DNA from: Dioscorea cayenensis subsp. rotundata
Taxonomy: Eukaryota > Streptophyta > Magnoliopsida > Dioscoreales > Dioscoreaceae
NCBI RefSeq assembly: GCF_009730915.1
Contig: NC_052489.1
Coordinates: forward strand, 25,165,916 to 25,229,915
DNA: 64,000 bases
Reading direction: 5' to 3'
In this document: positions 10,912-24,548 of the stretch, piece after piece
Position numbering within the stretch: position 1 is the stretch's first letter
How the letters are laid out: each line of letters starts with the position of its first letter
The notes under the pieces: generated by a model
Databases searched by the model: none
Seen by the model: only the letters and a program-made list of their open reading frames with translations
Told to the model about the DNA's origin: nothing
Translations under genes and position numbers: made by a program

Positions 10912-12910
10912 ATGGCGGCTTGTTCCTTGTCTTCTCCTATTTCCTGCTCTCATGGTTCCTCTTCTCCTGGAGTAAAGGCTGCAGGAAAGCCCTCTTCGTT
11001 GTCCTGGTCCTCTTCTTTCCCATCCTTCACCATCTCCGCCCACTATCTTTTCGAGAATCGGCAACCCATCGCTCCTGATCGTCAGGTTTTTTCTATACAC
11101 CCTTTGTTGTTTCATTGATGAAATTTGGCATCTTGTGATGAAACAAACTTTTTTGACGGATTTATTTTGGTTTATAACTGCATTTAGCTTGGATTTAGTA
11201 CATGATTTTAATCCTTTTTCCGCAATGAGGGCTTGATTTGTATGGATGTTCTTAATTGCGGTAGGTTTCCTTTCATGTAGTGATTGCTGGGATGCTACTG
11301 AATTTTCAAGTGTTTATCTTACAACATTGAGCAGGATTTGGTTAGAAAAATGATGGCTTTTAGTTGGATAGATTGGATTCTTAGAAAGATTTCATATCTT
11401 ATAAGTGAAGGAAATTTCTCAGTAGATGAATTAACTTTGTTTTTCACTATTTATGACAGTGTAAATGTTTTCATTACCATTCACATAAAGCTTGTTCTGA
11501 CTGAAAGAGAATGAATGAAAAAGGAAAGGAAGAAGGAAAACATGTTGTCTTTTGTTAGATGGATAAACAAAGATGGATGAGCAGATGAAAAAACATTTAT
11601 TGATAAAATTTCTATTCACTCTCTTTCCCATCAATTCAAACACTCTTAGTGCTTCTGGGAAGAGAAAGGGTGTGTGAGTATGATTATAGGTGTCCGAGAA
11701 GTATGCCATGACCATGAGGTTGGTTTTTGGAAAAGATTGACAGTACTTATGCTATGGTTAGGGAAGAAACAAGCTTTGAAGTTAATGTAATTTAATTTAA
11801 TGACTGTTCCTGTGGAAATTTGGATTCATGTATATTGTTTCAACAGAGAGGTTTGATATGTCTTTTTGCGATATATGCTTCAAGGGAAAAGTCTTATGAA
11901 CTAGAGCTGTTGCAAACTTGCAATACAAAAATTTTGACATTAATTCTTGTGAGTTATGCGCAAGTCTACTTGGTCATTAGAAGAGTTTGAAAACTTTCGG
12001 CCATTTCTCTAAAGATTTAGAATTATTTATGCACATGTAGATATGACCATAAACTGAAGAGACCCAACTTCAGCTGAGTGAGTAAATTGGGCATAGCTCA
12101 AGATCCAAATAATGGTTCTTGTAGAAGGAATGCCTTGTTCACCAGCCTTCATTTGTATAATTATGTAACCCAATATATAGAAGACCTTTGAATATGCCAA
12201 TGAATAATTTCTACCAAATATTCACCTCAGTGAAGGCTTTGTGTAATGTGACAGTATCCTCATGTATTGTACAGTTGACCAACCAGTTTATTCTATAACG
12301 TTTGACTTGTACCTCCATTCTGATGTTTGTAACTATCTCCATTAACTTCAAACCATTCAAAACATATATAGTGTGTAGTAAACTTGCACTTTATGTTTTA
12401 TCTATTTTAGTTGGAGTTGGTATTTTTTTTGCTTTTTGCCCTTGAAAGAAATAGTGAAGGGAGAAATTCTTGTAGTTCAATTAAAAACATGTTTATTCTG
12501 GTTTGTAGTCTTTTGTGGTTCAAGCTGCTTGGACTCGTAGATCCAGAGGTGAAGCTGCAAAGAAGCCGAATCGGAAGTCATGGAAACAGAGAACCGACAT
12601 GTACATGCGGCCTTTTCTGCTAAATGTTTTCTTCTCCAAGAGATTCATACATGCGAAGGTGATGCACCGAGGAACTAGCAAAGTGATTGCCGTGGCAACT
12701 ACCAATGCCAAGGACCTGAGGAACACACTTCCATCCCTCATTGACAATAATGCATGCATGACCATTGGAGAACTAATTGCTGAAAGATCCAAGGAAGCTG
12801 ATGTTTTTGCAATGGCCTATGAACCCAGGAAGAATGAGAAAATAGAGGGCAAGCTTGGGATTGTAATTGATTCAATAAAAGCAAATGGCATAATTTTTGT
12901 TGATGATTAA
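10912..12910 (+). CDS. organellar ribosomal protein uL18 family (L18p/L5e-like)
   Basis: Two exons: 10912-11085 and 12509-12910, joined in phase 0 across a 1.42-kb GT-AG intron (donor CAG|GTTTTT, acceptor TTTGTAG|TC). The product is 191 residues. The first 58 residues are rich in Ser, Ala and Pro with few acidic residues (MAACSLSSPISCSHGSSSPG), like an organelle transit peptide. The second exon carries the uL18 fold: FFSKRFIHAKVMHRGTSKVIAVATT, then IGELIAERSKEADV, and a C-terminal SIKANGIIFVDD. Nuclear genes of this type encode mitochondrial or plastid L18-like proteins of the large subunit, where uL18 binds 5S rRNA. Which organelle is served cannot be decided here. An upstream in-frame TTG does not change the choice of ATG 10912. 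Confidence 0.85.
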
Positions 12911-13732
12911 TGATTTTGAGTTATTATAACCTTCTAGTGAGTTTTTTTGTATTAATGTTCTGTAGAGTGATTTTCTAATGTTGTGAATTACTTGTGTCAG
13001 ATGATTTCTTTGATTTTTTTGATAACTAGTGATGCTCAAGAGAATAGGCTCGCGCAGCTGCAAAGGCCAGAATCGTAGTCCAAGATATTTGAAGGTTGTT
13101 TTGTGGTTTTAGCTGGTGAAAATTTTCCACAAATAGAGCTTTGAAAAGGATTCCCTTATTTCCTGTGATTTTGTTAGAAGAGACAACAATTAAGGCACTT
13201 TTACTGCCTTATTTTTATTTTTATTTATTCATTTGAGTCTTGTGATTTGGTCTCGATTTGCCTCTTAATATTTGGATTATATCTAAAGTCAATTATAAAT
13301 TTTGATTGGCATAATACATGCGCATGCAGCGCATCTTAAGACATATGTTTTATCATAAAATTTAATAATTAAAGTTGATATTTAAATACAAAAGACATTG
13401 CTGGAACATTATTCTGCTGTGATAATCAGAGATTTTTAACAACGGATTTTGTTTAACTCACAAAAAAATATAATTTAATGTTTAATGTTTGATTAAGCTA
13501 CAAATGAAATTAAACAACACGTTCCTGGTTTTTAGGGGAAGAAAAAAAAAACACAAAGACAACCTGTGAAACCTTGTGAAAAGCGTTCAACAAATGTCAT
13601 CAAACTAATTGAGTTTGAAAATTAAGGCCCTAAACCATGTGAGTCCTCGGTCTAATGGCATAAGTGAAATGAAAATTACCACAGAACACTCATGTTCTCA
13701 AGGATGTCTCTGATGATTAAACCAACAGAAAT
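12911..13732. other. convergent 3' flanks
   Basis: About 820 bp between the stop of the uL18 gene and the stop of RPN12, which converge. It presumably holds both 3' UTRs. No further gene or repeat recognised. Confidence 0.5.
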
Positions 13733-16700
13733 TCAGACGATCCTTTCCAACTCTCTTGCATAACTCAGTGTTTGGTTGATCAGCTGAAGGGATGGAATCT
13801 CTTTGCAAGGTTGCGATTCTTTCGCCTTCTGAAAGAACACGGACCCGTCCTTGATCTCCCACTCCGGATGCTCCTGCAGGGGACAGAATCAAAGACACAT
13901 AAATAAAGGTCATCAAATCAAATGGTGAAACACATAGAATGTTATCCTCTATAATCTATTATTAACAAGTTTACAGAGGACTTCACAGCTCAGTTGAGGT
14001 TAGTGCTGCTGACAGAAGGAAATTTCTCGTCTTAGTTTTGGATAAGAAGTACATGTTTTTTTTAATTACTCTGCTAACACTTTGGCATGTTTTCATCACC
14101 AATGATTGACAGAATCATTGTAAAAGAAAAGGAATTAAGATAGTAAACAGAACAGACAGAGGAGGATAAAAAGGATTTCAAATAATCAGAAGTAATAAGG
14201 ACTAGATCTATGTCAAAGTAGGTGACTGACAATAGTTCCATGTCTGTTTTAGAAGAATTAAATAAACATGCAAATCTCACATAATACCAAAATATTAGCA
14301 GTGACTCACATGAACAATAGTGTCAAAAAATCTAGTTGATTGTTAATCCATGGGCTAGCACAAAAAGAAAAGTATATCACAAAAGATCTAAGTAAAAATT
14401 TTGTTGGTTCTGAGAGACTGACTATGGATGACTTAGATTACCTCTGTAATGTATTCATTAAGTTCTTGATCTGAGGAGAACATCAGAATTTTCTTCGCAT
14501 CAGCAATAGATAAATAATTGTATGCCTTCTCACTGCAACCAGCAATCTCATCTCTGAAATCGTAACATGAAGTGTGAGTAAAATCCATAATTTGAGCACT
14601 ACAAGTAACAGTGTTAATAAGAAAACAGATGACATGACCTGACGGTTTTTGCAAGAAGATCCATGAAATAAACATAGGTATCATGAGGCACAGTCTGCCT
14701 GGCACTAAGCACTCGATTGTAAGCCCCTTCCATGAATGATTGTTCCAATTCTACAGCATGTTTGATGCATGGATTCTCCAATACAGTAGCTGAAAGCAGC
14801 TCTAGTTCAGTATGGAACTCAGCAATTCTATTTTGCACAAGAAGCCTCAAAAGATTAAGGCCCAAGATAGGATACTCTTGAGGAGATGGAGGTATCACAC
14901 CACTGGTTCATAAAAAGAAGAAAAACACATCAAGCAAGAGAAAGAGCAAGAGGAAGAAGCTCAAAGTAGTTCAAAAAGAATCCTGATGCGAATGATCATG
15001 ATAAAAATACTAATAAAAAAAAAAAATCAGTATTAACTCAAACATATGCAAATCTACAGATCCTTAAAAGAAACCCTCATTATGGTCAATCCCAAGTACT
15101 TTTCTTCATCCATCCCCAAAAAACAGCATCACCTGTTTGACATTATTTACAGTAATAATATCTGATCACATCCATCCATGTGATGTTAGGCCTTTTTTCC
15201 TCTGCCATTTTGGCCACACCACTTGAATCACTGACCTCCAATATAATCGTATTAGCAGGTACATGATGAACATAAGAAAGCCATTTTCAATAGCTGTCAT
15301 GTCTTCCTATTGAAATCACTTCTAATGTACCATGCATACCATAATACTAAATATCCATCTAATTGTTGATATCTTCACTACACATTTACTCATATTATGA
15401 AAATATTGTTTCTTCATAACACAAAGCTCTAAACCATAAAACATGGTGTGCACAATAATGGCCTTCTAGATTTACCTTAAAAGGAGATTCATGACCAAAT
15501 ATATATTGGGTTGCATTTCGCCATTTCATCCATCCAGCCTAAATTTTTCAAGTTCCTTTAACAACAAATATTTTTGAATACTTGGTCCAAGATATCACAA
15601 ACCACCTCTTATAGGAACTATTTACAAAAGCCCAACAGCATTTCAATGTTTAATAAACCTACACTTCATTCTATTTAGTCTCTTACGCTTATTTAAAATG
15701 GGTGAAACAAAAAGTTCTAAAATAATTAAATTATATATAGCAACTTAATTATTTTTAAAAGAATTAAATATGGCAAAAGTAGACAGGTGACATGATCAAT
15801 TCTAAATTGGTTTTGGAAGACATGAAACTAAGAATAAAAGCAACCTCTAAAACGATGCAAGTAATAACATATCAAGTTGATGGGGGGTGTGTGTGTGTTT
15901 GTGTTTGTGTGAGTAACAAACCATGTACCAAGTAATTTCAACTTGGATATATGACCATAAGTGGAGAAGCCAAATGCAAAGTAACTAGACAAGCATATGA
16001 AGAAAGACCGCCCTCAACAGAATCATATGGTAATTTTTGGAAAAGTGACTTGGACAGAAATAGTCAAATACCATCAAATTACAGGACAACTGCAATCACA
16101 TATGAGGCAAATTACCAACAGCTACCGTGTCCTAATCTAGCAATTATTCACAGGAACAATGTCATTCAAAGTTAGAAAATGGTACCATGTATCAGTATAA
16201 TATGGCTTCAATTGAAAGAAATCTCTCTCAAAGGCATCTTGATCCTCTGTCTTCACACTAAGAACTACAGCATGCTCATATATTTCTCCTGAACAAGTGG
16301 CAAAAATTAAAACTTAGCAGCTTTGAAAGGTTATGCAAGCCTTGCTGAATATTAATAATAAACCAATGAACAAGCTCTAAATCCTAGCCATAATTTACAT
16401 AATTTATAGAAATTATATACCACAAAGCAGAAGAATAGTTAGACAACTTAAATGTAGAAACAAGGCCTGTAATTAGTTGCTAGAAGAAAAAAAGAATCAA
16501 TAAGAATGGTCAAGAATTAAATAAAAGAAAGAAATTTAAGATAGAGAACATAATTTGAAGCTTCTCAAGTGCTATAGGGAAGAAACAGAAATCCAATTTT
16601 ATCAAATGAATACAGTAAAAAGCCAAACTATCAAAATGATCCCATCAAACTTCCAAATAGACTTTTCAATTAAAATCTCATTCATTAAAGACAAGTTAAA

Positions 16701-19700
16701 AGGCATGACATAATTCAATTCTATATTTGGCTATAAGCCATGAAAACCAGATATAGAGCTCTAAACTACCAAAGGACATCACTGTATATCGCCTTTGACA
16801 ACACCTAAAATGATATACAGTTTTCAAAACAAATAGCATGGTTGATCTCATTAAACACAGATCATTGGATGTTGGCCAGTGTAATATACTTTAAATTATA
16901 ATTGCATGCCAACCAGCAGACTGATGATAAAACCCTAATCTGGCTTGCAAAGAGGAAAAGACATAGATACTGGAAAGGATAGAGAAAATTCACACCAAGG
17001 TTACGCAAAGTGGTAGCAACTCATCCATTAGATGCTTGTCTACTCTGAAACAAGTCATTTAGGAGAACTATAATCATAACATTCTATTAGGGATGATGGT
17101 AAAACAGTTTTATCACTCAGACTGCAAACCCTTCCCAATTAGATTCCCTCAGTAAGTTTTCTGAAACCCTTCATGTAATTTCAAAATAATAGCTAAAGTA
17201 GCATGTGCATATAGGCATTTTAAGAAATTTTCATATCAAAACTTCCACAAATAATTGCAGATGGTATAAAATATAAAGAGTAATACCAATACTTAGACAT
17301 CTATTCCAATAAAACTGCTCTTGTCACATACACAACTCTTACTGAATCTTGCTATACATGTCACAACTCACAAGTATCTAATAATCTGTTGAATATAGTA
17401 GTAAAGGCATTATATTATAGCATAAACATTTTCCTGTTTATCTTTCCACAGAAGACATTTATTTAAATAGATAAAAGACAATGAATAAGTTCTGGTTCCA
17501 TTCCACAATGCAATGATATGACACAAGCTTCTTCATCAACTGTTCAATGTAACCCACACAATTTGGTAAAGAAACATACTTTTGCACCCTCACAGAAGGG
17601 CAAGCTTTTGATCTAATGCCAAGGTCAAGAAGGCACCAAGGAGAGAAGACAGATAGAGTTATCACTTAACAAGTAATAAATACTCTAAATTATATGTTAA
17701 GGCATTAATATGCTGGTCCATCTCAATAAACTGTCCCCCCAAAATAAATTAAAGCTTCTGTTTTGACAAGAACCCTTTTTGAATATTAACATGCCCATCC
17801 ATCTCAATAAATAGCTCCATACATTATCTCTATTTATGCTAATTCAACCAATTTATATAGTACTTTTACTTCCTAGATGACATCTAGTACCATCTGCCAG
17901 AGTCCTTGGTGTTTGATACATCCACATCCATGAGTAATTTCTTGAAATGCCATAGATCATTCTTAGCCTCTATTCTTGCTGTCTCAAGCATCCAAAAAAT
18001 ACTACCATTCCAATCTTACACTTCTGATAGCACATGTATCAGAAACCTCCATTTTCTACTTAGCGCCCTTGAACCTTTCTATAGCATGGGCAACCTTTTA
18101 AAACTAAACCATTTCAGTGCCAGAACTATATTTGAAATCTAGTAAATTTGAGATAAAATGGGCATTAATCAGACAACTTGGGCAAAAACCTTATAAACCA
18201 TAAAACTAAACAGTTTATCAAAAATTCAAGACAAACAAACTACTTCGTATTTTATCATAGAACATCACATTCAATAAAAAATCCATCGTAAGATATACAA
18301 AATTCAGGCAACTATATGTATGAGTCAAGTGTGTTACTTGCTATTGACAACTCTTGAACAGAGTTAGGAGTTTTTTGAAATGATGGCGGAAGGCTTGGAA
18401 ATTTGGTCAATAGGACCTGTGAGAAAAGAAACATTATCACACAGTAAAAATCAAGAATTTTCAAATAGATCTAAAGGTGCGAAACGGAAAGTGACAAGAA
18501 TGCAGCATGATTCCAAAAACCATGTCATGCTAAAAGGAAAAAATGATCATATAGTAAAGCTTTAAGAGAATACGCTTTCCCATGTAGCAGTAGTATTAGG
18601 CATGCACATCATGCAACTAAAGTTTGATTAAATGTACATAACCAATAAGATCAGATTTATGCTGCTCTCTTCCATCATACGTCTTATACTCAAGAAAAAA
18701 AATCAGAGTACCAAGATTTTAGCAACACCTAACTTTTCGATATAAAATTTTCTCAAATTTTATAAATTCAAACCAATCATTCATTTGACAATGGCAAGCA
18801 ACAAAATCAAACGCATGTTAAGAATGTAACTAGAAAATAAGCTCCAGTCAAAGTCGATAAGTGAGGCTAGTTGTCAATTTTAGCTTGATTCATTAGTTAA
18901 GCATGTGACAGGAGAAACCATAGATCTCATACTTCACGACATTTACAATGAATAATGCTTTGCAAACCAGATATATCACTACAAAGCATTGTTGACATGG
19001 ACACTCTACAGCGCATTTAAACTAAGCAAAACCTATTATTTAGATGTTTAACAAATAATTATCCGAAGGTCCCATGTATACTTCCATGACGCAACATAAG
19101 TTGGCCCATGCTATATACTGCGATATGTGCTGCCCCTTTCATCATTGCTTTAATCATGGCCATGAGGTTGTTAACTTATCCTCTTCCCATGATTAGCTAA
19201 AAGCTACATAAAATGACATGTACTGAACTAAGATAAATGGAAATGATAATTTATCATAAGTTCTAGCCATAGATAGTGAATCCAAGCCTACTCAAGTTCC
19301 CAAATAGCACAAAGGTGTAGATTGCATGATGGAGCTCATAAGCAATAAGCAATGCTATATTTTAGTTTGGATCTTTAAAAAGGAGACAAATGCTGGGCTA
19401 CTAATTACAAAAGAAGTGCATAAAAACATCAACTTTGACAATGAGACAAAACCACTTCAGCAAGTTACACTATCACAATGAACAGAATACACCAAATATT
19501 CAACTTCTTCTAAACACAAAAACTCATAAATTTGCAGGTTCTGTAGTTCAGGAAAAAAATCAGTCATGACCTATGGAAAGATCTGAATCAAGTGCACTCC
19601 CCCCGTCTTAACACACCACGAAAAAATGCAAGAATCGTACTCATCTCCCCTAACACGCAAACCAAATAAACAACAGAATCCCAAAAACTTATGCAAAACA

Positions 19701-20050
19701 AAACGCTCAACCAACATCTAAACTAGAATACCAAAAAACTAGGTTTAAGAATCCCATGTCGCCGTAAGAAGACAGAGCACCGCTTCTCAAAACTTCAATT
19801 TGAAGGATCTAAAATCCAATACAGAAGCAGAGAAAACCCCAATCAGAGAAGGATTAAAAAAATATATATAGATAGCAATTCCAAACCCTAAAAACAACAC
19901 AGAAGTCAAGAAACCAAATTTCAGAGAGAAACAAGATCGATCAACCTTCAGCTGAGCGAGGAGACTGGAGCAGGTCCCGAAGTCGTTACGAAGGAAGGCG
20001 GCTTTGAAGCGGCCGAAGAGCTGCGTCACCTCCGTCAGCGCCGGATCCAT
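13733..20050 (-). CDS. RPN12: 26S proteasome regulatory lid subunit RPN12 (PSMD8)
   Basis: Six exons on the minus strand: 20050-19946, 18416-18338, 16288-16186, 14902-14639, 14553-14442 and 13873-13733, all with GT-AG junctions and matching phases. They give 267 residues, which is the plant RPN12 length. Landmarks in order: MDPALTEVTQLFGRFKAAF at the start, LLTKFPSLPP, IYEHAVVLSVKTEDQDAFER, SPQEYPILGLNLLRLLVQNR, ELEQSFMEGAYNRVLSARQ, DEIAGCSEKAYNYLSIADAKK (winged-helix part of the PCI/CSN8-PSMD8-eIF3k domain), and SLQLINQTLSYARELERIV at the end. RPN12 sits in the lid of the 19S regulatory particle and helps lid-base assembly; in Arabidopsis it influences cytokinin responses. Introns 3 and 2 (1.3 and 2.0 kb) and intron 1 (1.5 kb) account for most of the locus. 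No damage is seen, so the gene looks functional. Confidence 0.96.
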
Positions 20051-20095
20051 CCTTGCTAGCCCTCTCTTCTCTTCTCTTCTCTTCTCTCAGTTTTC
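20051..20095 (-). promoter_or_regulatory. GA-rich leader of RPN12
   Basis: Directly before the RPN12 start codon, the minus strand reads as a run of GAGAA/GAAGA units (TCTTC units on the plus strand at about 20063-20087). Purine-rich repeats are common in plant 5' UTRs and core promoters. The transcription start is not determined. Confidence 0.5.
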
Positions 20096-21254
20096 GTTAG
20101 TTCTTTTGCGGCCTTTACCTAATTATTCGACCAACATGTACTTTTGGAATTTTACAGCTTACCCTCATGATAATTTTAAAATAAGTTGAGGGCCTTCCGG
20201 AAAAATTGTTGTGCTTTGGCAATTGTTTTGCAAAAATACCATCAGAAAATTAATATTTATTTCCGATCCTTAATAGTTTTTTTCAAAAACCAATTAAACT
20301 TTAAATAAAAAAATTGTGATGAGTGCAATGGTATGTTAAGAGATTGACTTTACCATCTGTACATATTTTATTAAAAAAAAATTACAAAACTTACCGGATG
20401 ACCCAAAAGAATATATAAAATAAAAAAAAACATAAAAATATTTTGTCATTTATCTATTTTATAAAAAAAACATTAAAAATACTTGCAACTTGAACTCATC
20501 TTCCATCATCTCATCCCTCATCTCTTAACTCACATGCACTGAATAAATCCTCTAAACTTCTAATGAAATAGATAACTCAACTTAGATTTTTTTTTTTATA
20601 TAAACAAAAATTACAAGCTTTGTATACATCAGGACATACGCGTAGGTTAAGAATTAATCATATAATCTACACACCCTGAATTGAAAATAAGAGATTTAAC
20701 TATGAGCCTGAACCTCTAACCAGTGACTCATTACCATTATTGTTTTCAACAAAGTTTGAACTCAAAATCTTTTGATTAATTCGCTATGATTTTCTACAAT
20801 AAGGTATCTACTTAGTTCAAATTCATGTCATTTTAATTAATCATATAAAAATCTACACCTTATTTTAAAATAGTTAAAAAAAAAAAACATTGAATAAAAT
20901 TGTTTAGCACAAATTACCTATTTCCTCGGAATACTATCCAATGCTGGCCTGAGATTAAAAAATTCAAGTCTTTCAATACTAAACATCCATTACATATAAA
21001 AGAAAATTAAAGGACAACAAACATGAAGCAAATCCATCATTATAGATCAGAGAGCACCAGATAGAAGCAGAGTATTATCAAACTTTTTGTGTTTTAATTT
21101 TTTTATTAATTTATTTTTTTATAACATATGCACATATAATATTTTTTATATAATATGTACAAATCATTCCAAATAAATATTTTTTTATTAACATATCTAA
21201 CTAATTTTTTTATGAAAATAAGTACCTTAACCACTTAGTTATCACTGCACTGAT
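20096..21254. other. AT-rich intergenic spacer
   Basis: No coding region recognised. It contains poly-A/T runs, for example 20590-20600, and degenerate sequence without clear repeat boundaries. Confidence 0.45.
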
Positions 21255-21266
21255 TATATATAATAA

Positions 21267-21847
21267 ATATTTTTTTTATAAAGTGGATAAATCACAAATA
21301 CATTAAACAAAGAAATCAAGTACAAAACATAATAGACAAACAGACCATCCACTAGGAGTGGAAACAAAAAGACATAAACAGACAAGACAAAAATAGTCCA
21401 ACAAGGATAGAAAAGACACCCTGAGACACAGAAAGGAGGAAGGAGGGACTCCTCCAAGACTCAGGACACACGGTGGATCACTAGCCAGAGAGCTCCTCGT
21501 GTCTATCGGGCTTCATTTCCTCGCGAGGGGGGCCTGAGAACTGGATGCAGCGCCGGACCGCAGCAATAGACTCCTCAAACCTGTGCATTTCCCTAGTAGG
21601 GACCACTGGAGACCAAGAAATGTACATATGACAAATTTTCATAAACAGAGCGTGCAAAGAAATAAAAACTGAGTTGAAAATACAGTTATTTCTAGCAAGC
21701 CACATTTGCCACAAAAACACTATAGCAATCAAAGAACATGACAAAGTGAGCCGAGGGCTAAGCTCACAGTACCAATCACCCCAAAGGTCAGAGCAGGATG
21801 AGGGAATACAGGGGAAGAAAAAAAAGCGAGCAAGACTGTCCCAATTG
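21267..21847 (-). mobile_element. 5'-truncated LINE (non-LTR retrotransposon) 3' end
   Basis: On the minus strand a frame from about 21744 reads LWQMWLARNNCIFN and continues to EELSG at 21481, typical of the tail of plant LINE ORF2 (zf-RVT region and its C-terminal extension). It continues upstream to about 21845 without the reverse transcriptase, so the copy is 5'-truncated. The 3' end at about 21267 has an A-rich tail (T-run on the plus strand). A 12-bp direct repeat, TATATATAATAA, flanks it at 21255-21266 and 21848-21859. It fits a target duplication but is low-complexity. Confidence 0.65.
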
Positions 21848-22056
21848 TATATATAATAATTTAACTCACTGGTTGAAGTGAATAGTATGTCCGTTTTTAT
21901 ATAAAAAAAAACATGCTACAATTCTTGATGGTAAAATTATGTAAAAAAAAATTCTAAAATATTGAATAACAATAATATACTTCTTTTAAAATATTATATA
22001 TATATGTTTATGATGCTTGCCCTCACAACAGTGTTTATGTGAAAATAATAAAAATA

Positions 22057-22081
22057 TTATATATATATATATATATATATT
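22057..22081. repeat. (TA)n microsatellite upstream of the DUF309 gene
   Basis: An alternating TA tract just before the likely leader of the DUF309 gene. It may contribute to the promoter or simply be a length-variable repeat. Confidence 0.85.
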
Positions 22082-22179
22082 AGAGAAAAAAAAAAAGACT
22101 CAACCATCTAATCTCATCTATCTCGCAGGCAGCCACAAAAGCATGGAGGGGAAGGACTGGCGGGAAGAAAACCAATCCG

Positions 22180-24548
22180 ATGACCTGCACTTTGACAATC
22201 CTGCTACCATGGCTCCCCTTCTCTCGATCCTCCCCTCGCTTCCCATGGATCCAATCCTCGATCTCCGGCGTTTCTCGTCCGGACCTTCGGCCAAACTCGC
22301 CTCCCCTCCGGATTCAATACCGCCCCCTGGGATCTGGCCCTGTCGATGATCCCCCTTCCGATGAGGGCGAATCACCAAGCTTCGACCTTGCTGTCTCCCT
22401 TTTCAACGGCGGTGACTACTACCAGTGCCATGACTACATCGAGGAGCTCTGGTACAGCGCCGAGGAACCTGGCCGGACTCTGCTTCATGGGATTCTCCAG
22501 TGCGCCGTGGGGCTTCACCACCTATTCAATCAGGTGATTTATGAGTCCTGATTTGAAACCCTAACTTGATGTTCTTGTTGTTTGGAAACCTAAATCTTTG
22601 CGAATGCTTGGTTGTTTAGAATCATCGTGGGGCAATGCTAGAATTGGGAGAGGGTCTTTGTAAGCTAAGGAAGATGAATTTCCAAGCTGGTCCATTTCAA
22701 GAATTTGAAAAGGAGGTCTCGCAGGTGCTGGAATTTGTTTATCGAACACAGAAGGAGCTTGCTGCATGTGAGTTGTTTTCTGTTTCCCAATGCTCAACAA
22801 AAGTTTTTTTTTTTTTTAATCAATGAAATCATATGGCAAGTTCACATTAGTCTTCTACGCTTTATATAAGTGTTCTGGTAATATAAAAGAATGGTTTATC
22901 CACGATCTTCTAAGTTTTGCTCATTTATTTGGTTGCAGTCTGATTGTTTGATTTAATTGATGTTTGAGAACAATGGTCTATTATTCTATTTCTAAGTGAT
23001 GATTATGTTTTTGTTGATTGATTGTTTACTTTTCAGACATTCAATTAACTATATTTATTTTCTTGTGCATGATTGTTTGTGGAAACATGAAACCTGGGAT
23101 TAACTAAGAATTCACTTTATCAGAGATAAAATTATACTTTGCTGACCAGGTGTGGGCTTAGTTTGAAAGATTAAATAGCATAAGAAAAGTTTTGCTGAAG
23201 TAGTGGTTGTTATTACTGAAATTCTATGCATGCAACAGACAAGTGTTAGGAATAGAAAGATGAATGTGTTTTCTGTTGTTTCCTTATTATTCTTAATGTG
23301 TTTTTTTCTTATTATTCTTGATATGCTCATTTATTTGGAGTAACTAGTCACAGGAAGTGCAATATATTTACTGAGTTTCAACAAGCAAGATTAATATTCA
23401 TTGTAAAGATAGAATATGATGGTGCAGCCTAAAAAGCATAAGATTATTAAGATAACATTTTCTATACCACCATGCATCTACTTTGACGATTAGGTTACGC
23501 GGGGGGTTTTTTTTTCCACATTTGCTGCTCTTTTCATGTTTGTAATTGTTTCTTCATGAATCATCTTTTTGCATGTCTTGGATTGGGAGATCAGGAAAAC
23601 ATAAGAATGGATGGAAATCATGAAGAGGTGGAGGAAAGTTTTTATCGATTCTTTTTTTTTTTCCCATCCTATTTTCTTTATTGTTCTGAGACACAAGAAA
23701 ATAGCATTCATCCCTGGTCTGTTTTCTTTTGTTATATTTCCCTTAATCCAAACATCCCATGTGTCTTATTATCCTTCTTTTTGTGTCAAGTTTCTGTTGC
23801 AGAATGGTTTGATAACAAAGTTAGGTTAACACAAATTTATAAAGGATATATATATATGTATGTTCTCATTAATGTTCCTCTTACAATTCGGCGCAAAGCC
23901 TTCGAAGTCTTTAGGCATGAAGGGGTGCGTCCTCTTATTGTTTAGACCTTTTGATGTGTTTTCCTGAACAAAAACTGCTCATGATTTCTTGAAAATCATT
24001 CATTGTACAATAATTCTCTGATGCTGTGGCTTATCTTAAATTTCGTTCCAATACTTGAGAATATATTTGTATTCTAGCTTAGAAGATCAGACTAATTGCT
24101 AGACTTATATGAAATATGTGCAGTACGTTGATTGCTAATATAATTTATATATTAAAGCATATCATGGATGTTTTCATTTCAAATCTGTAGTAAAACTGAA
24201 ACACGGATGGAAATGAAGGTTCTACTTCTTGGTCTCAATTTAGTTGCTCTTACATCATGACCATACCCAACAAAGAAGTTTATGTACTCACCATTCGACA
24301 TTTCTTTATTTATTGCAGGTGGTGATGATCTCTGTGTGGCAATGGATGGGTCTGAAAGATCATACCAGCTGCTTGGTAGCTTCGCTGCAGGCCAGCATTT
24401 GTACAGCTTAGATATCAACTCAAATGGTGTTCCATATATACTCTTCTCTCATGATAACCAAAATGCTACTAATGAAGCGGTGAGGGTCAAGGTTCCAATG
24501 CTTTATGCCACAGAAGAACACCTCAAGGCCTGTGAGCACAAGTATTGA
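22180..24548 (+). CDS. DUF309-family protein, probably plastid-targeted
   Basis: Three exons: 22180-22533, 22620-22767 and 24319-24548, with GT-AG introns and consistent phases (0, then 1), giving 243 residues. The DUF309 core runs from about residue 68: FDLAVSLFNGGDYYQCHDYIEELW, then EEPGRTLLHGILQCAVGLHHLFNQ, then NHRGAMLELGEGLCKL. Family members are small helical proteins with a conserved His/Glu pattern and no settled biochemical function. The C-terminal exon (GSFAAGQHLYSLD..., VPMLYATEEHLKACEHKY) is the plant extension. The first 60 residues are Ser/Pro/Arg-rich, as in a transit peptide. The start is uncertain: ATG 22180 is the in-frame start but has weak context, and better-context ATGs at 22143 and 22209 lie in another frame (see findings). 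Confidence 0.82.
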
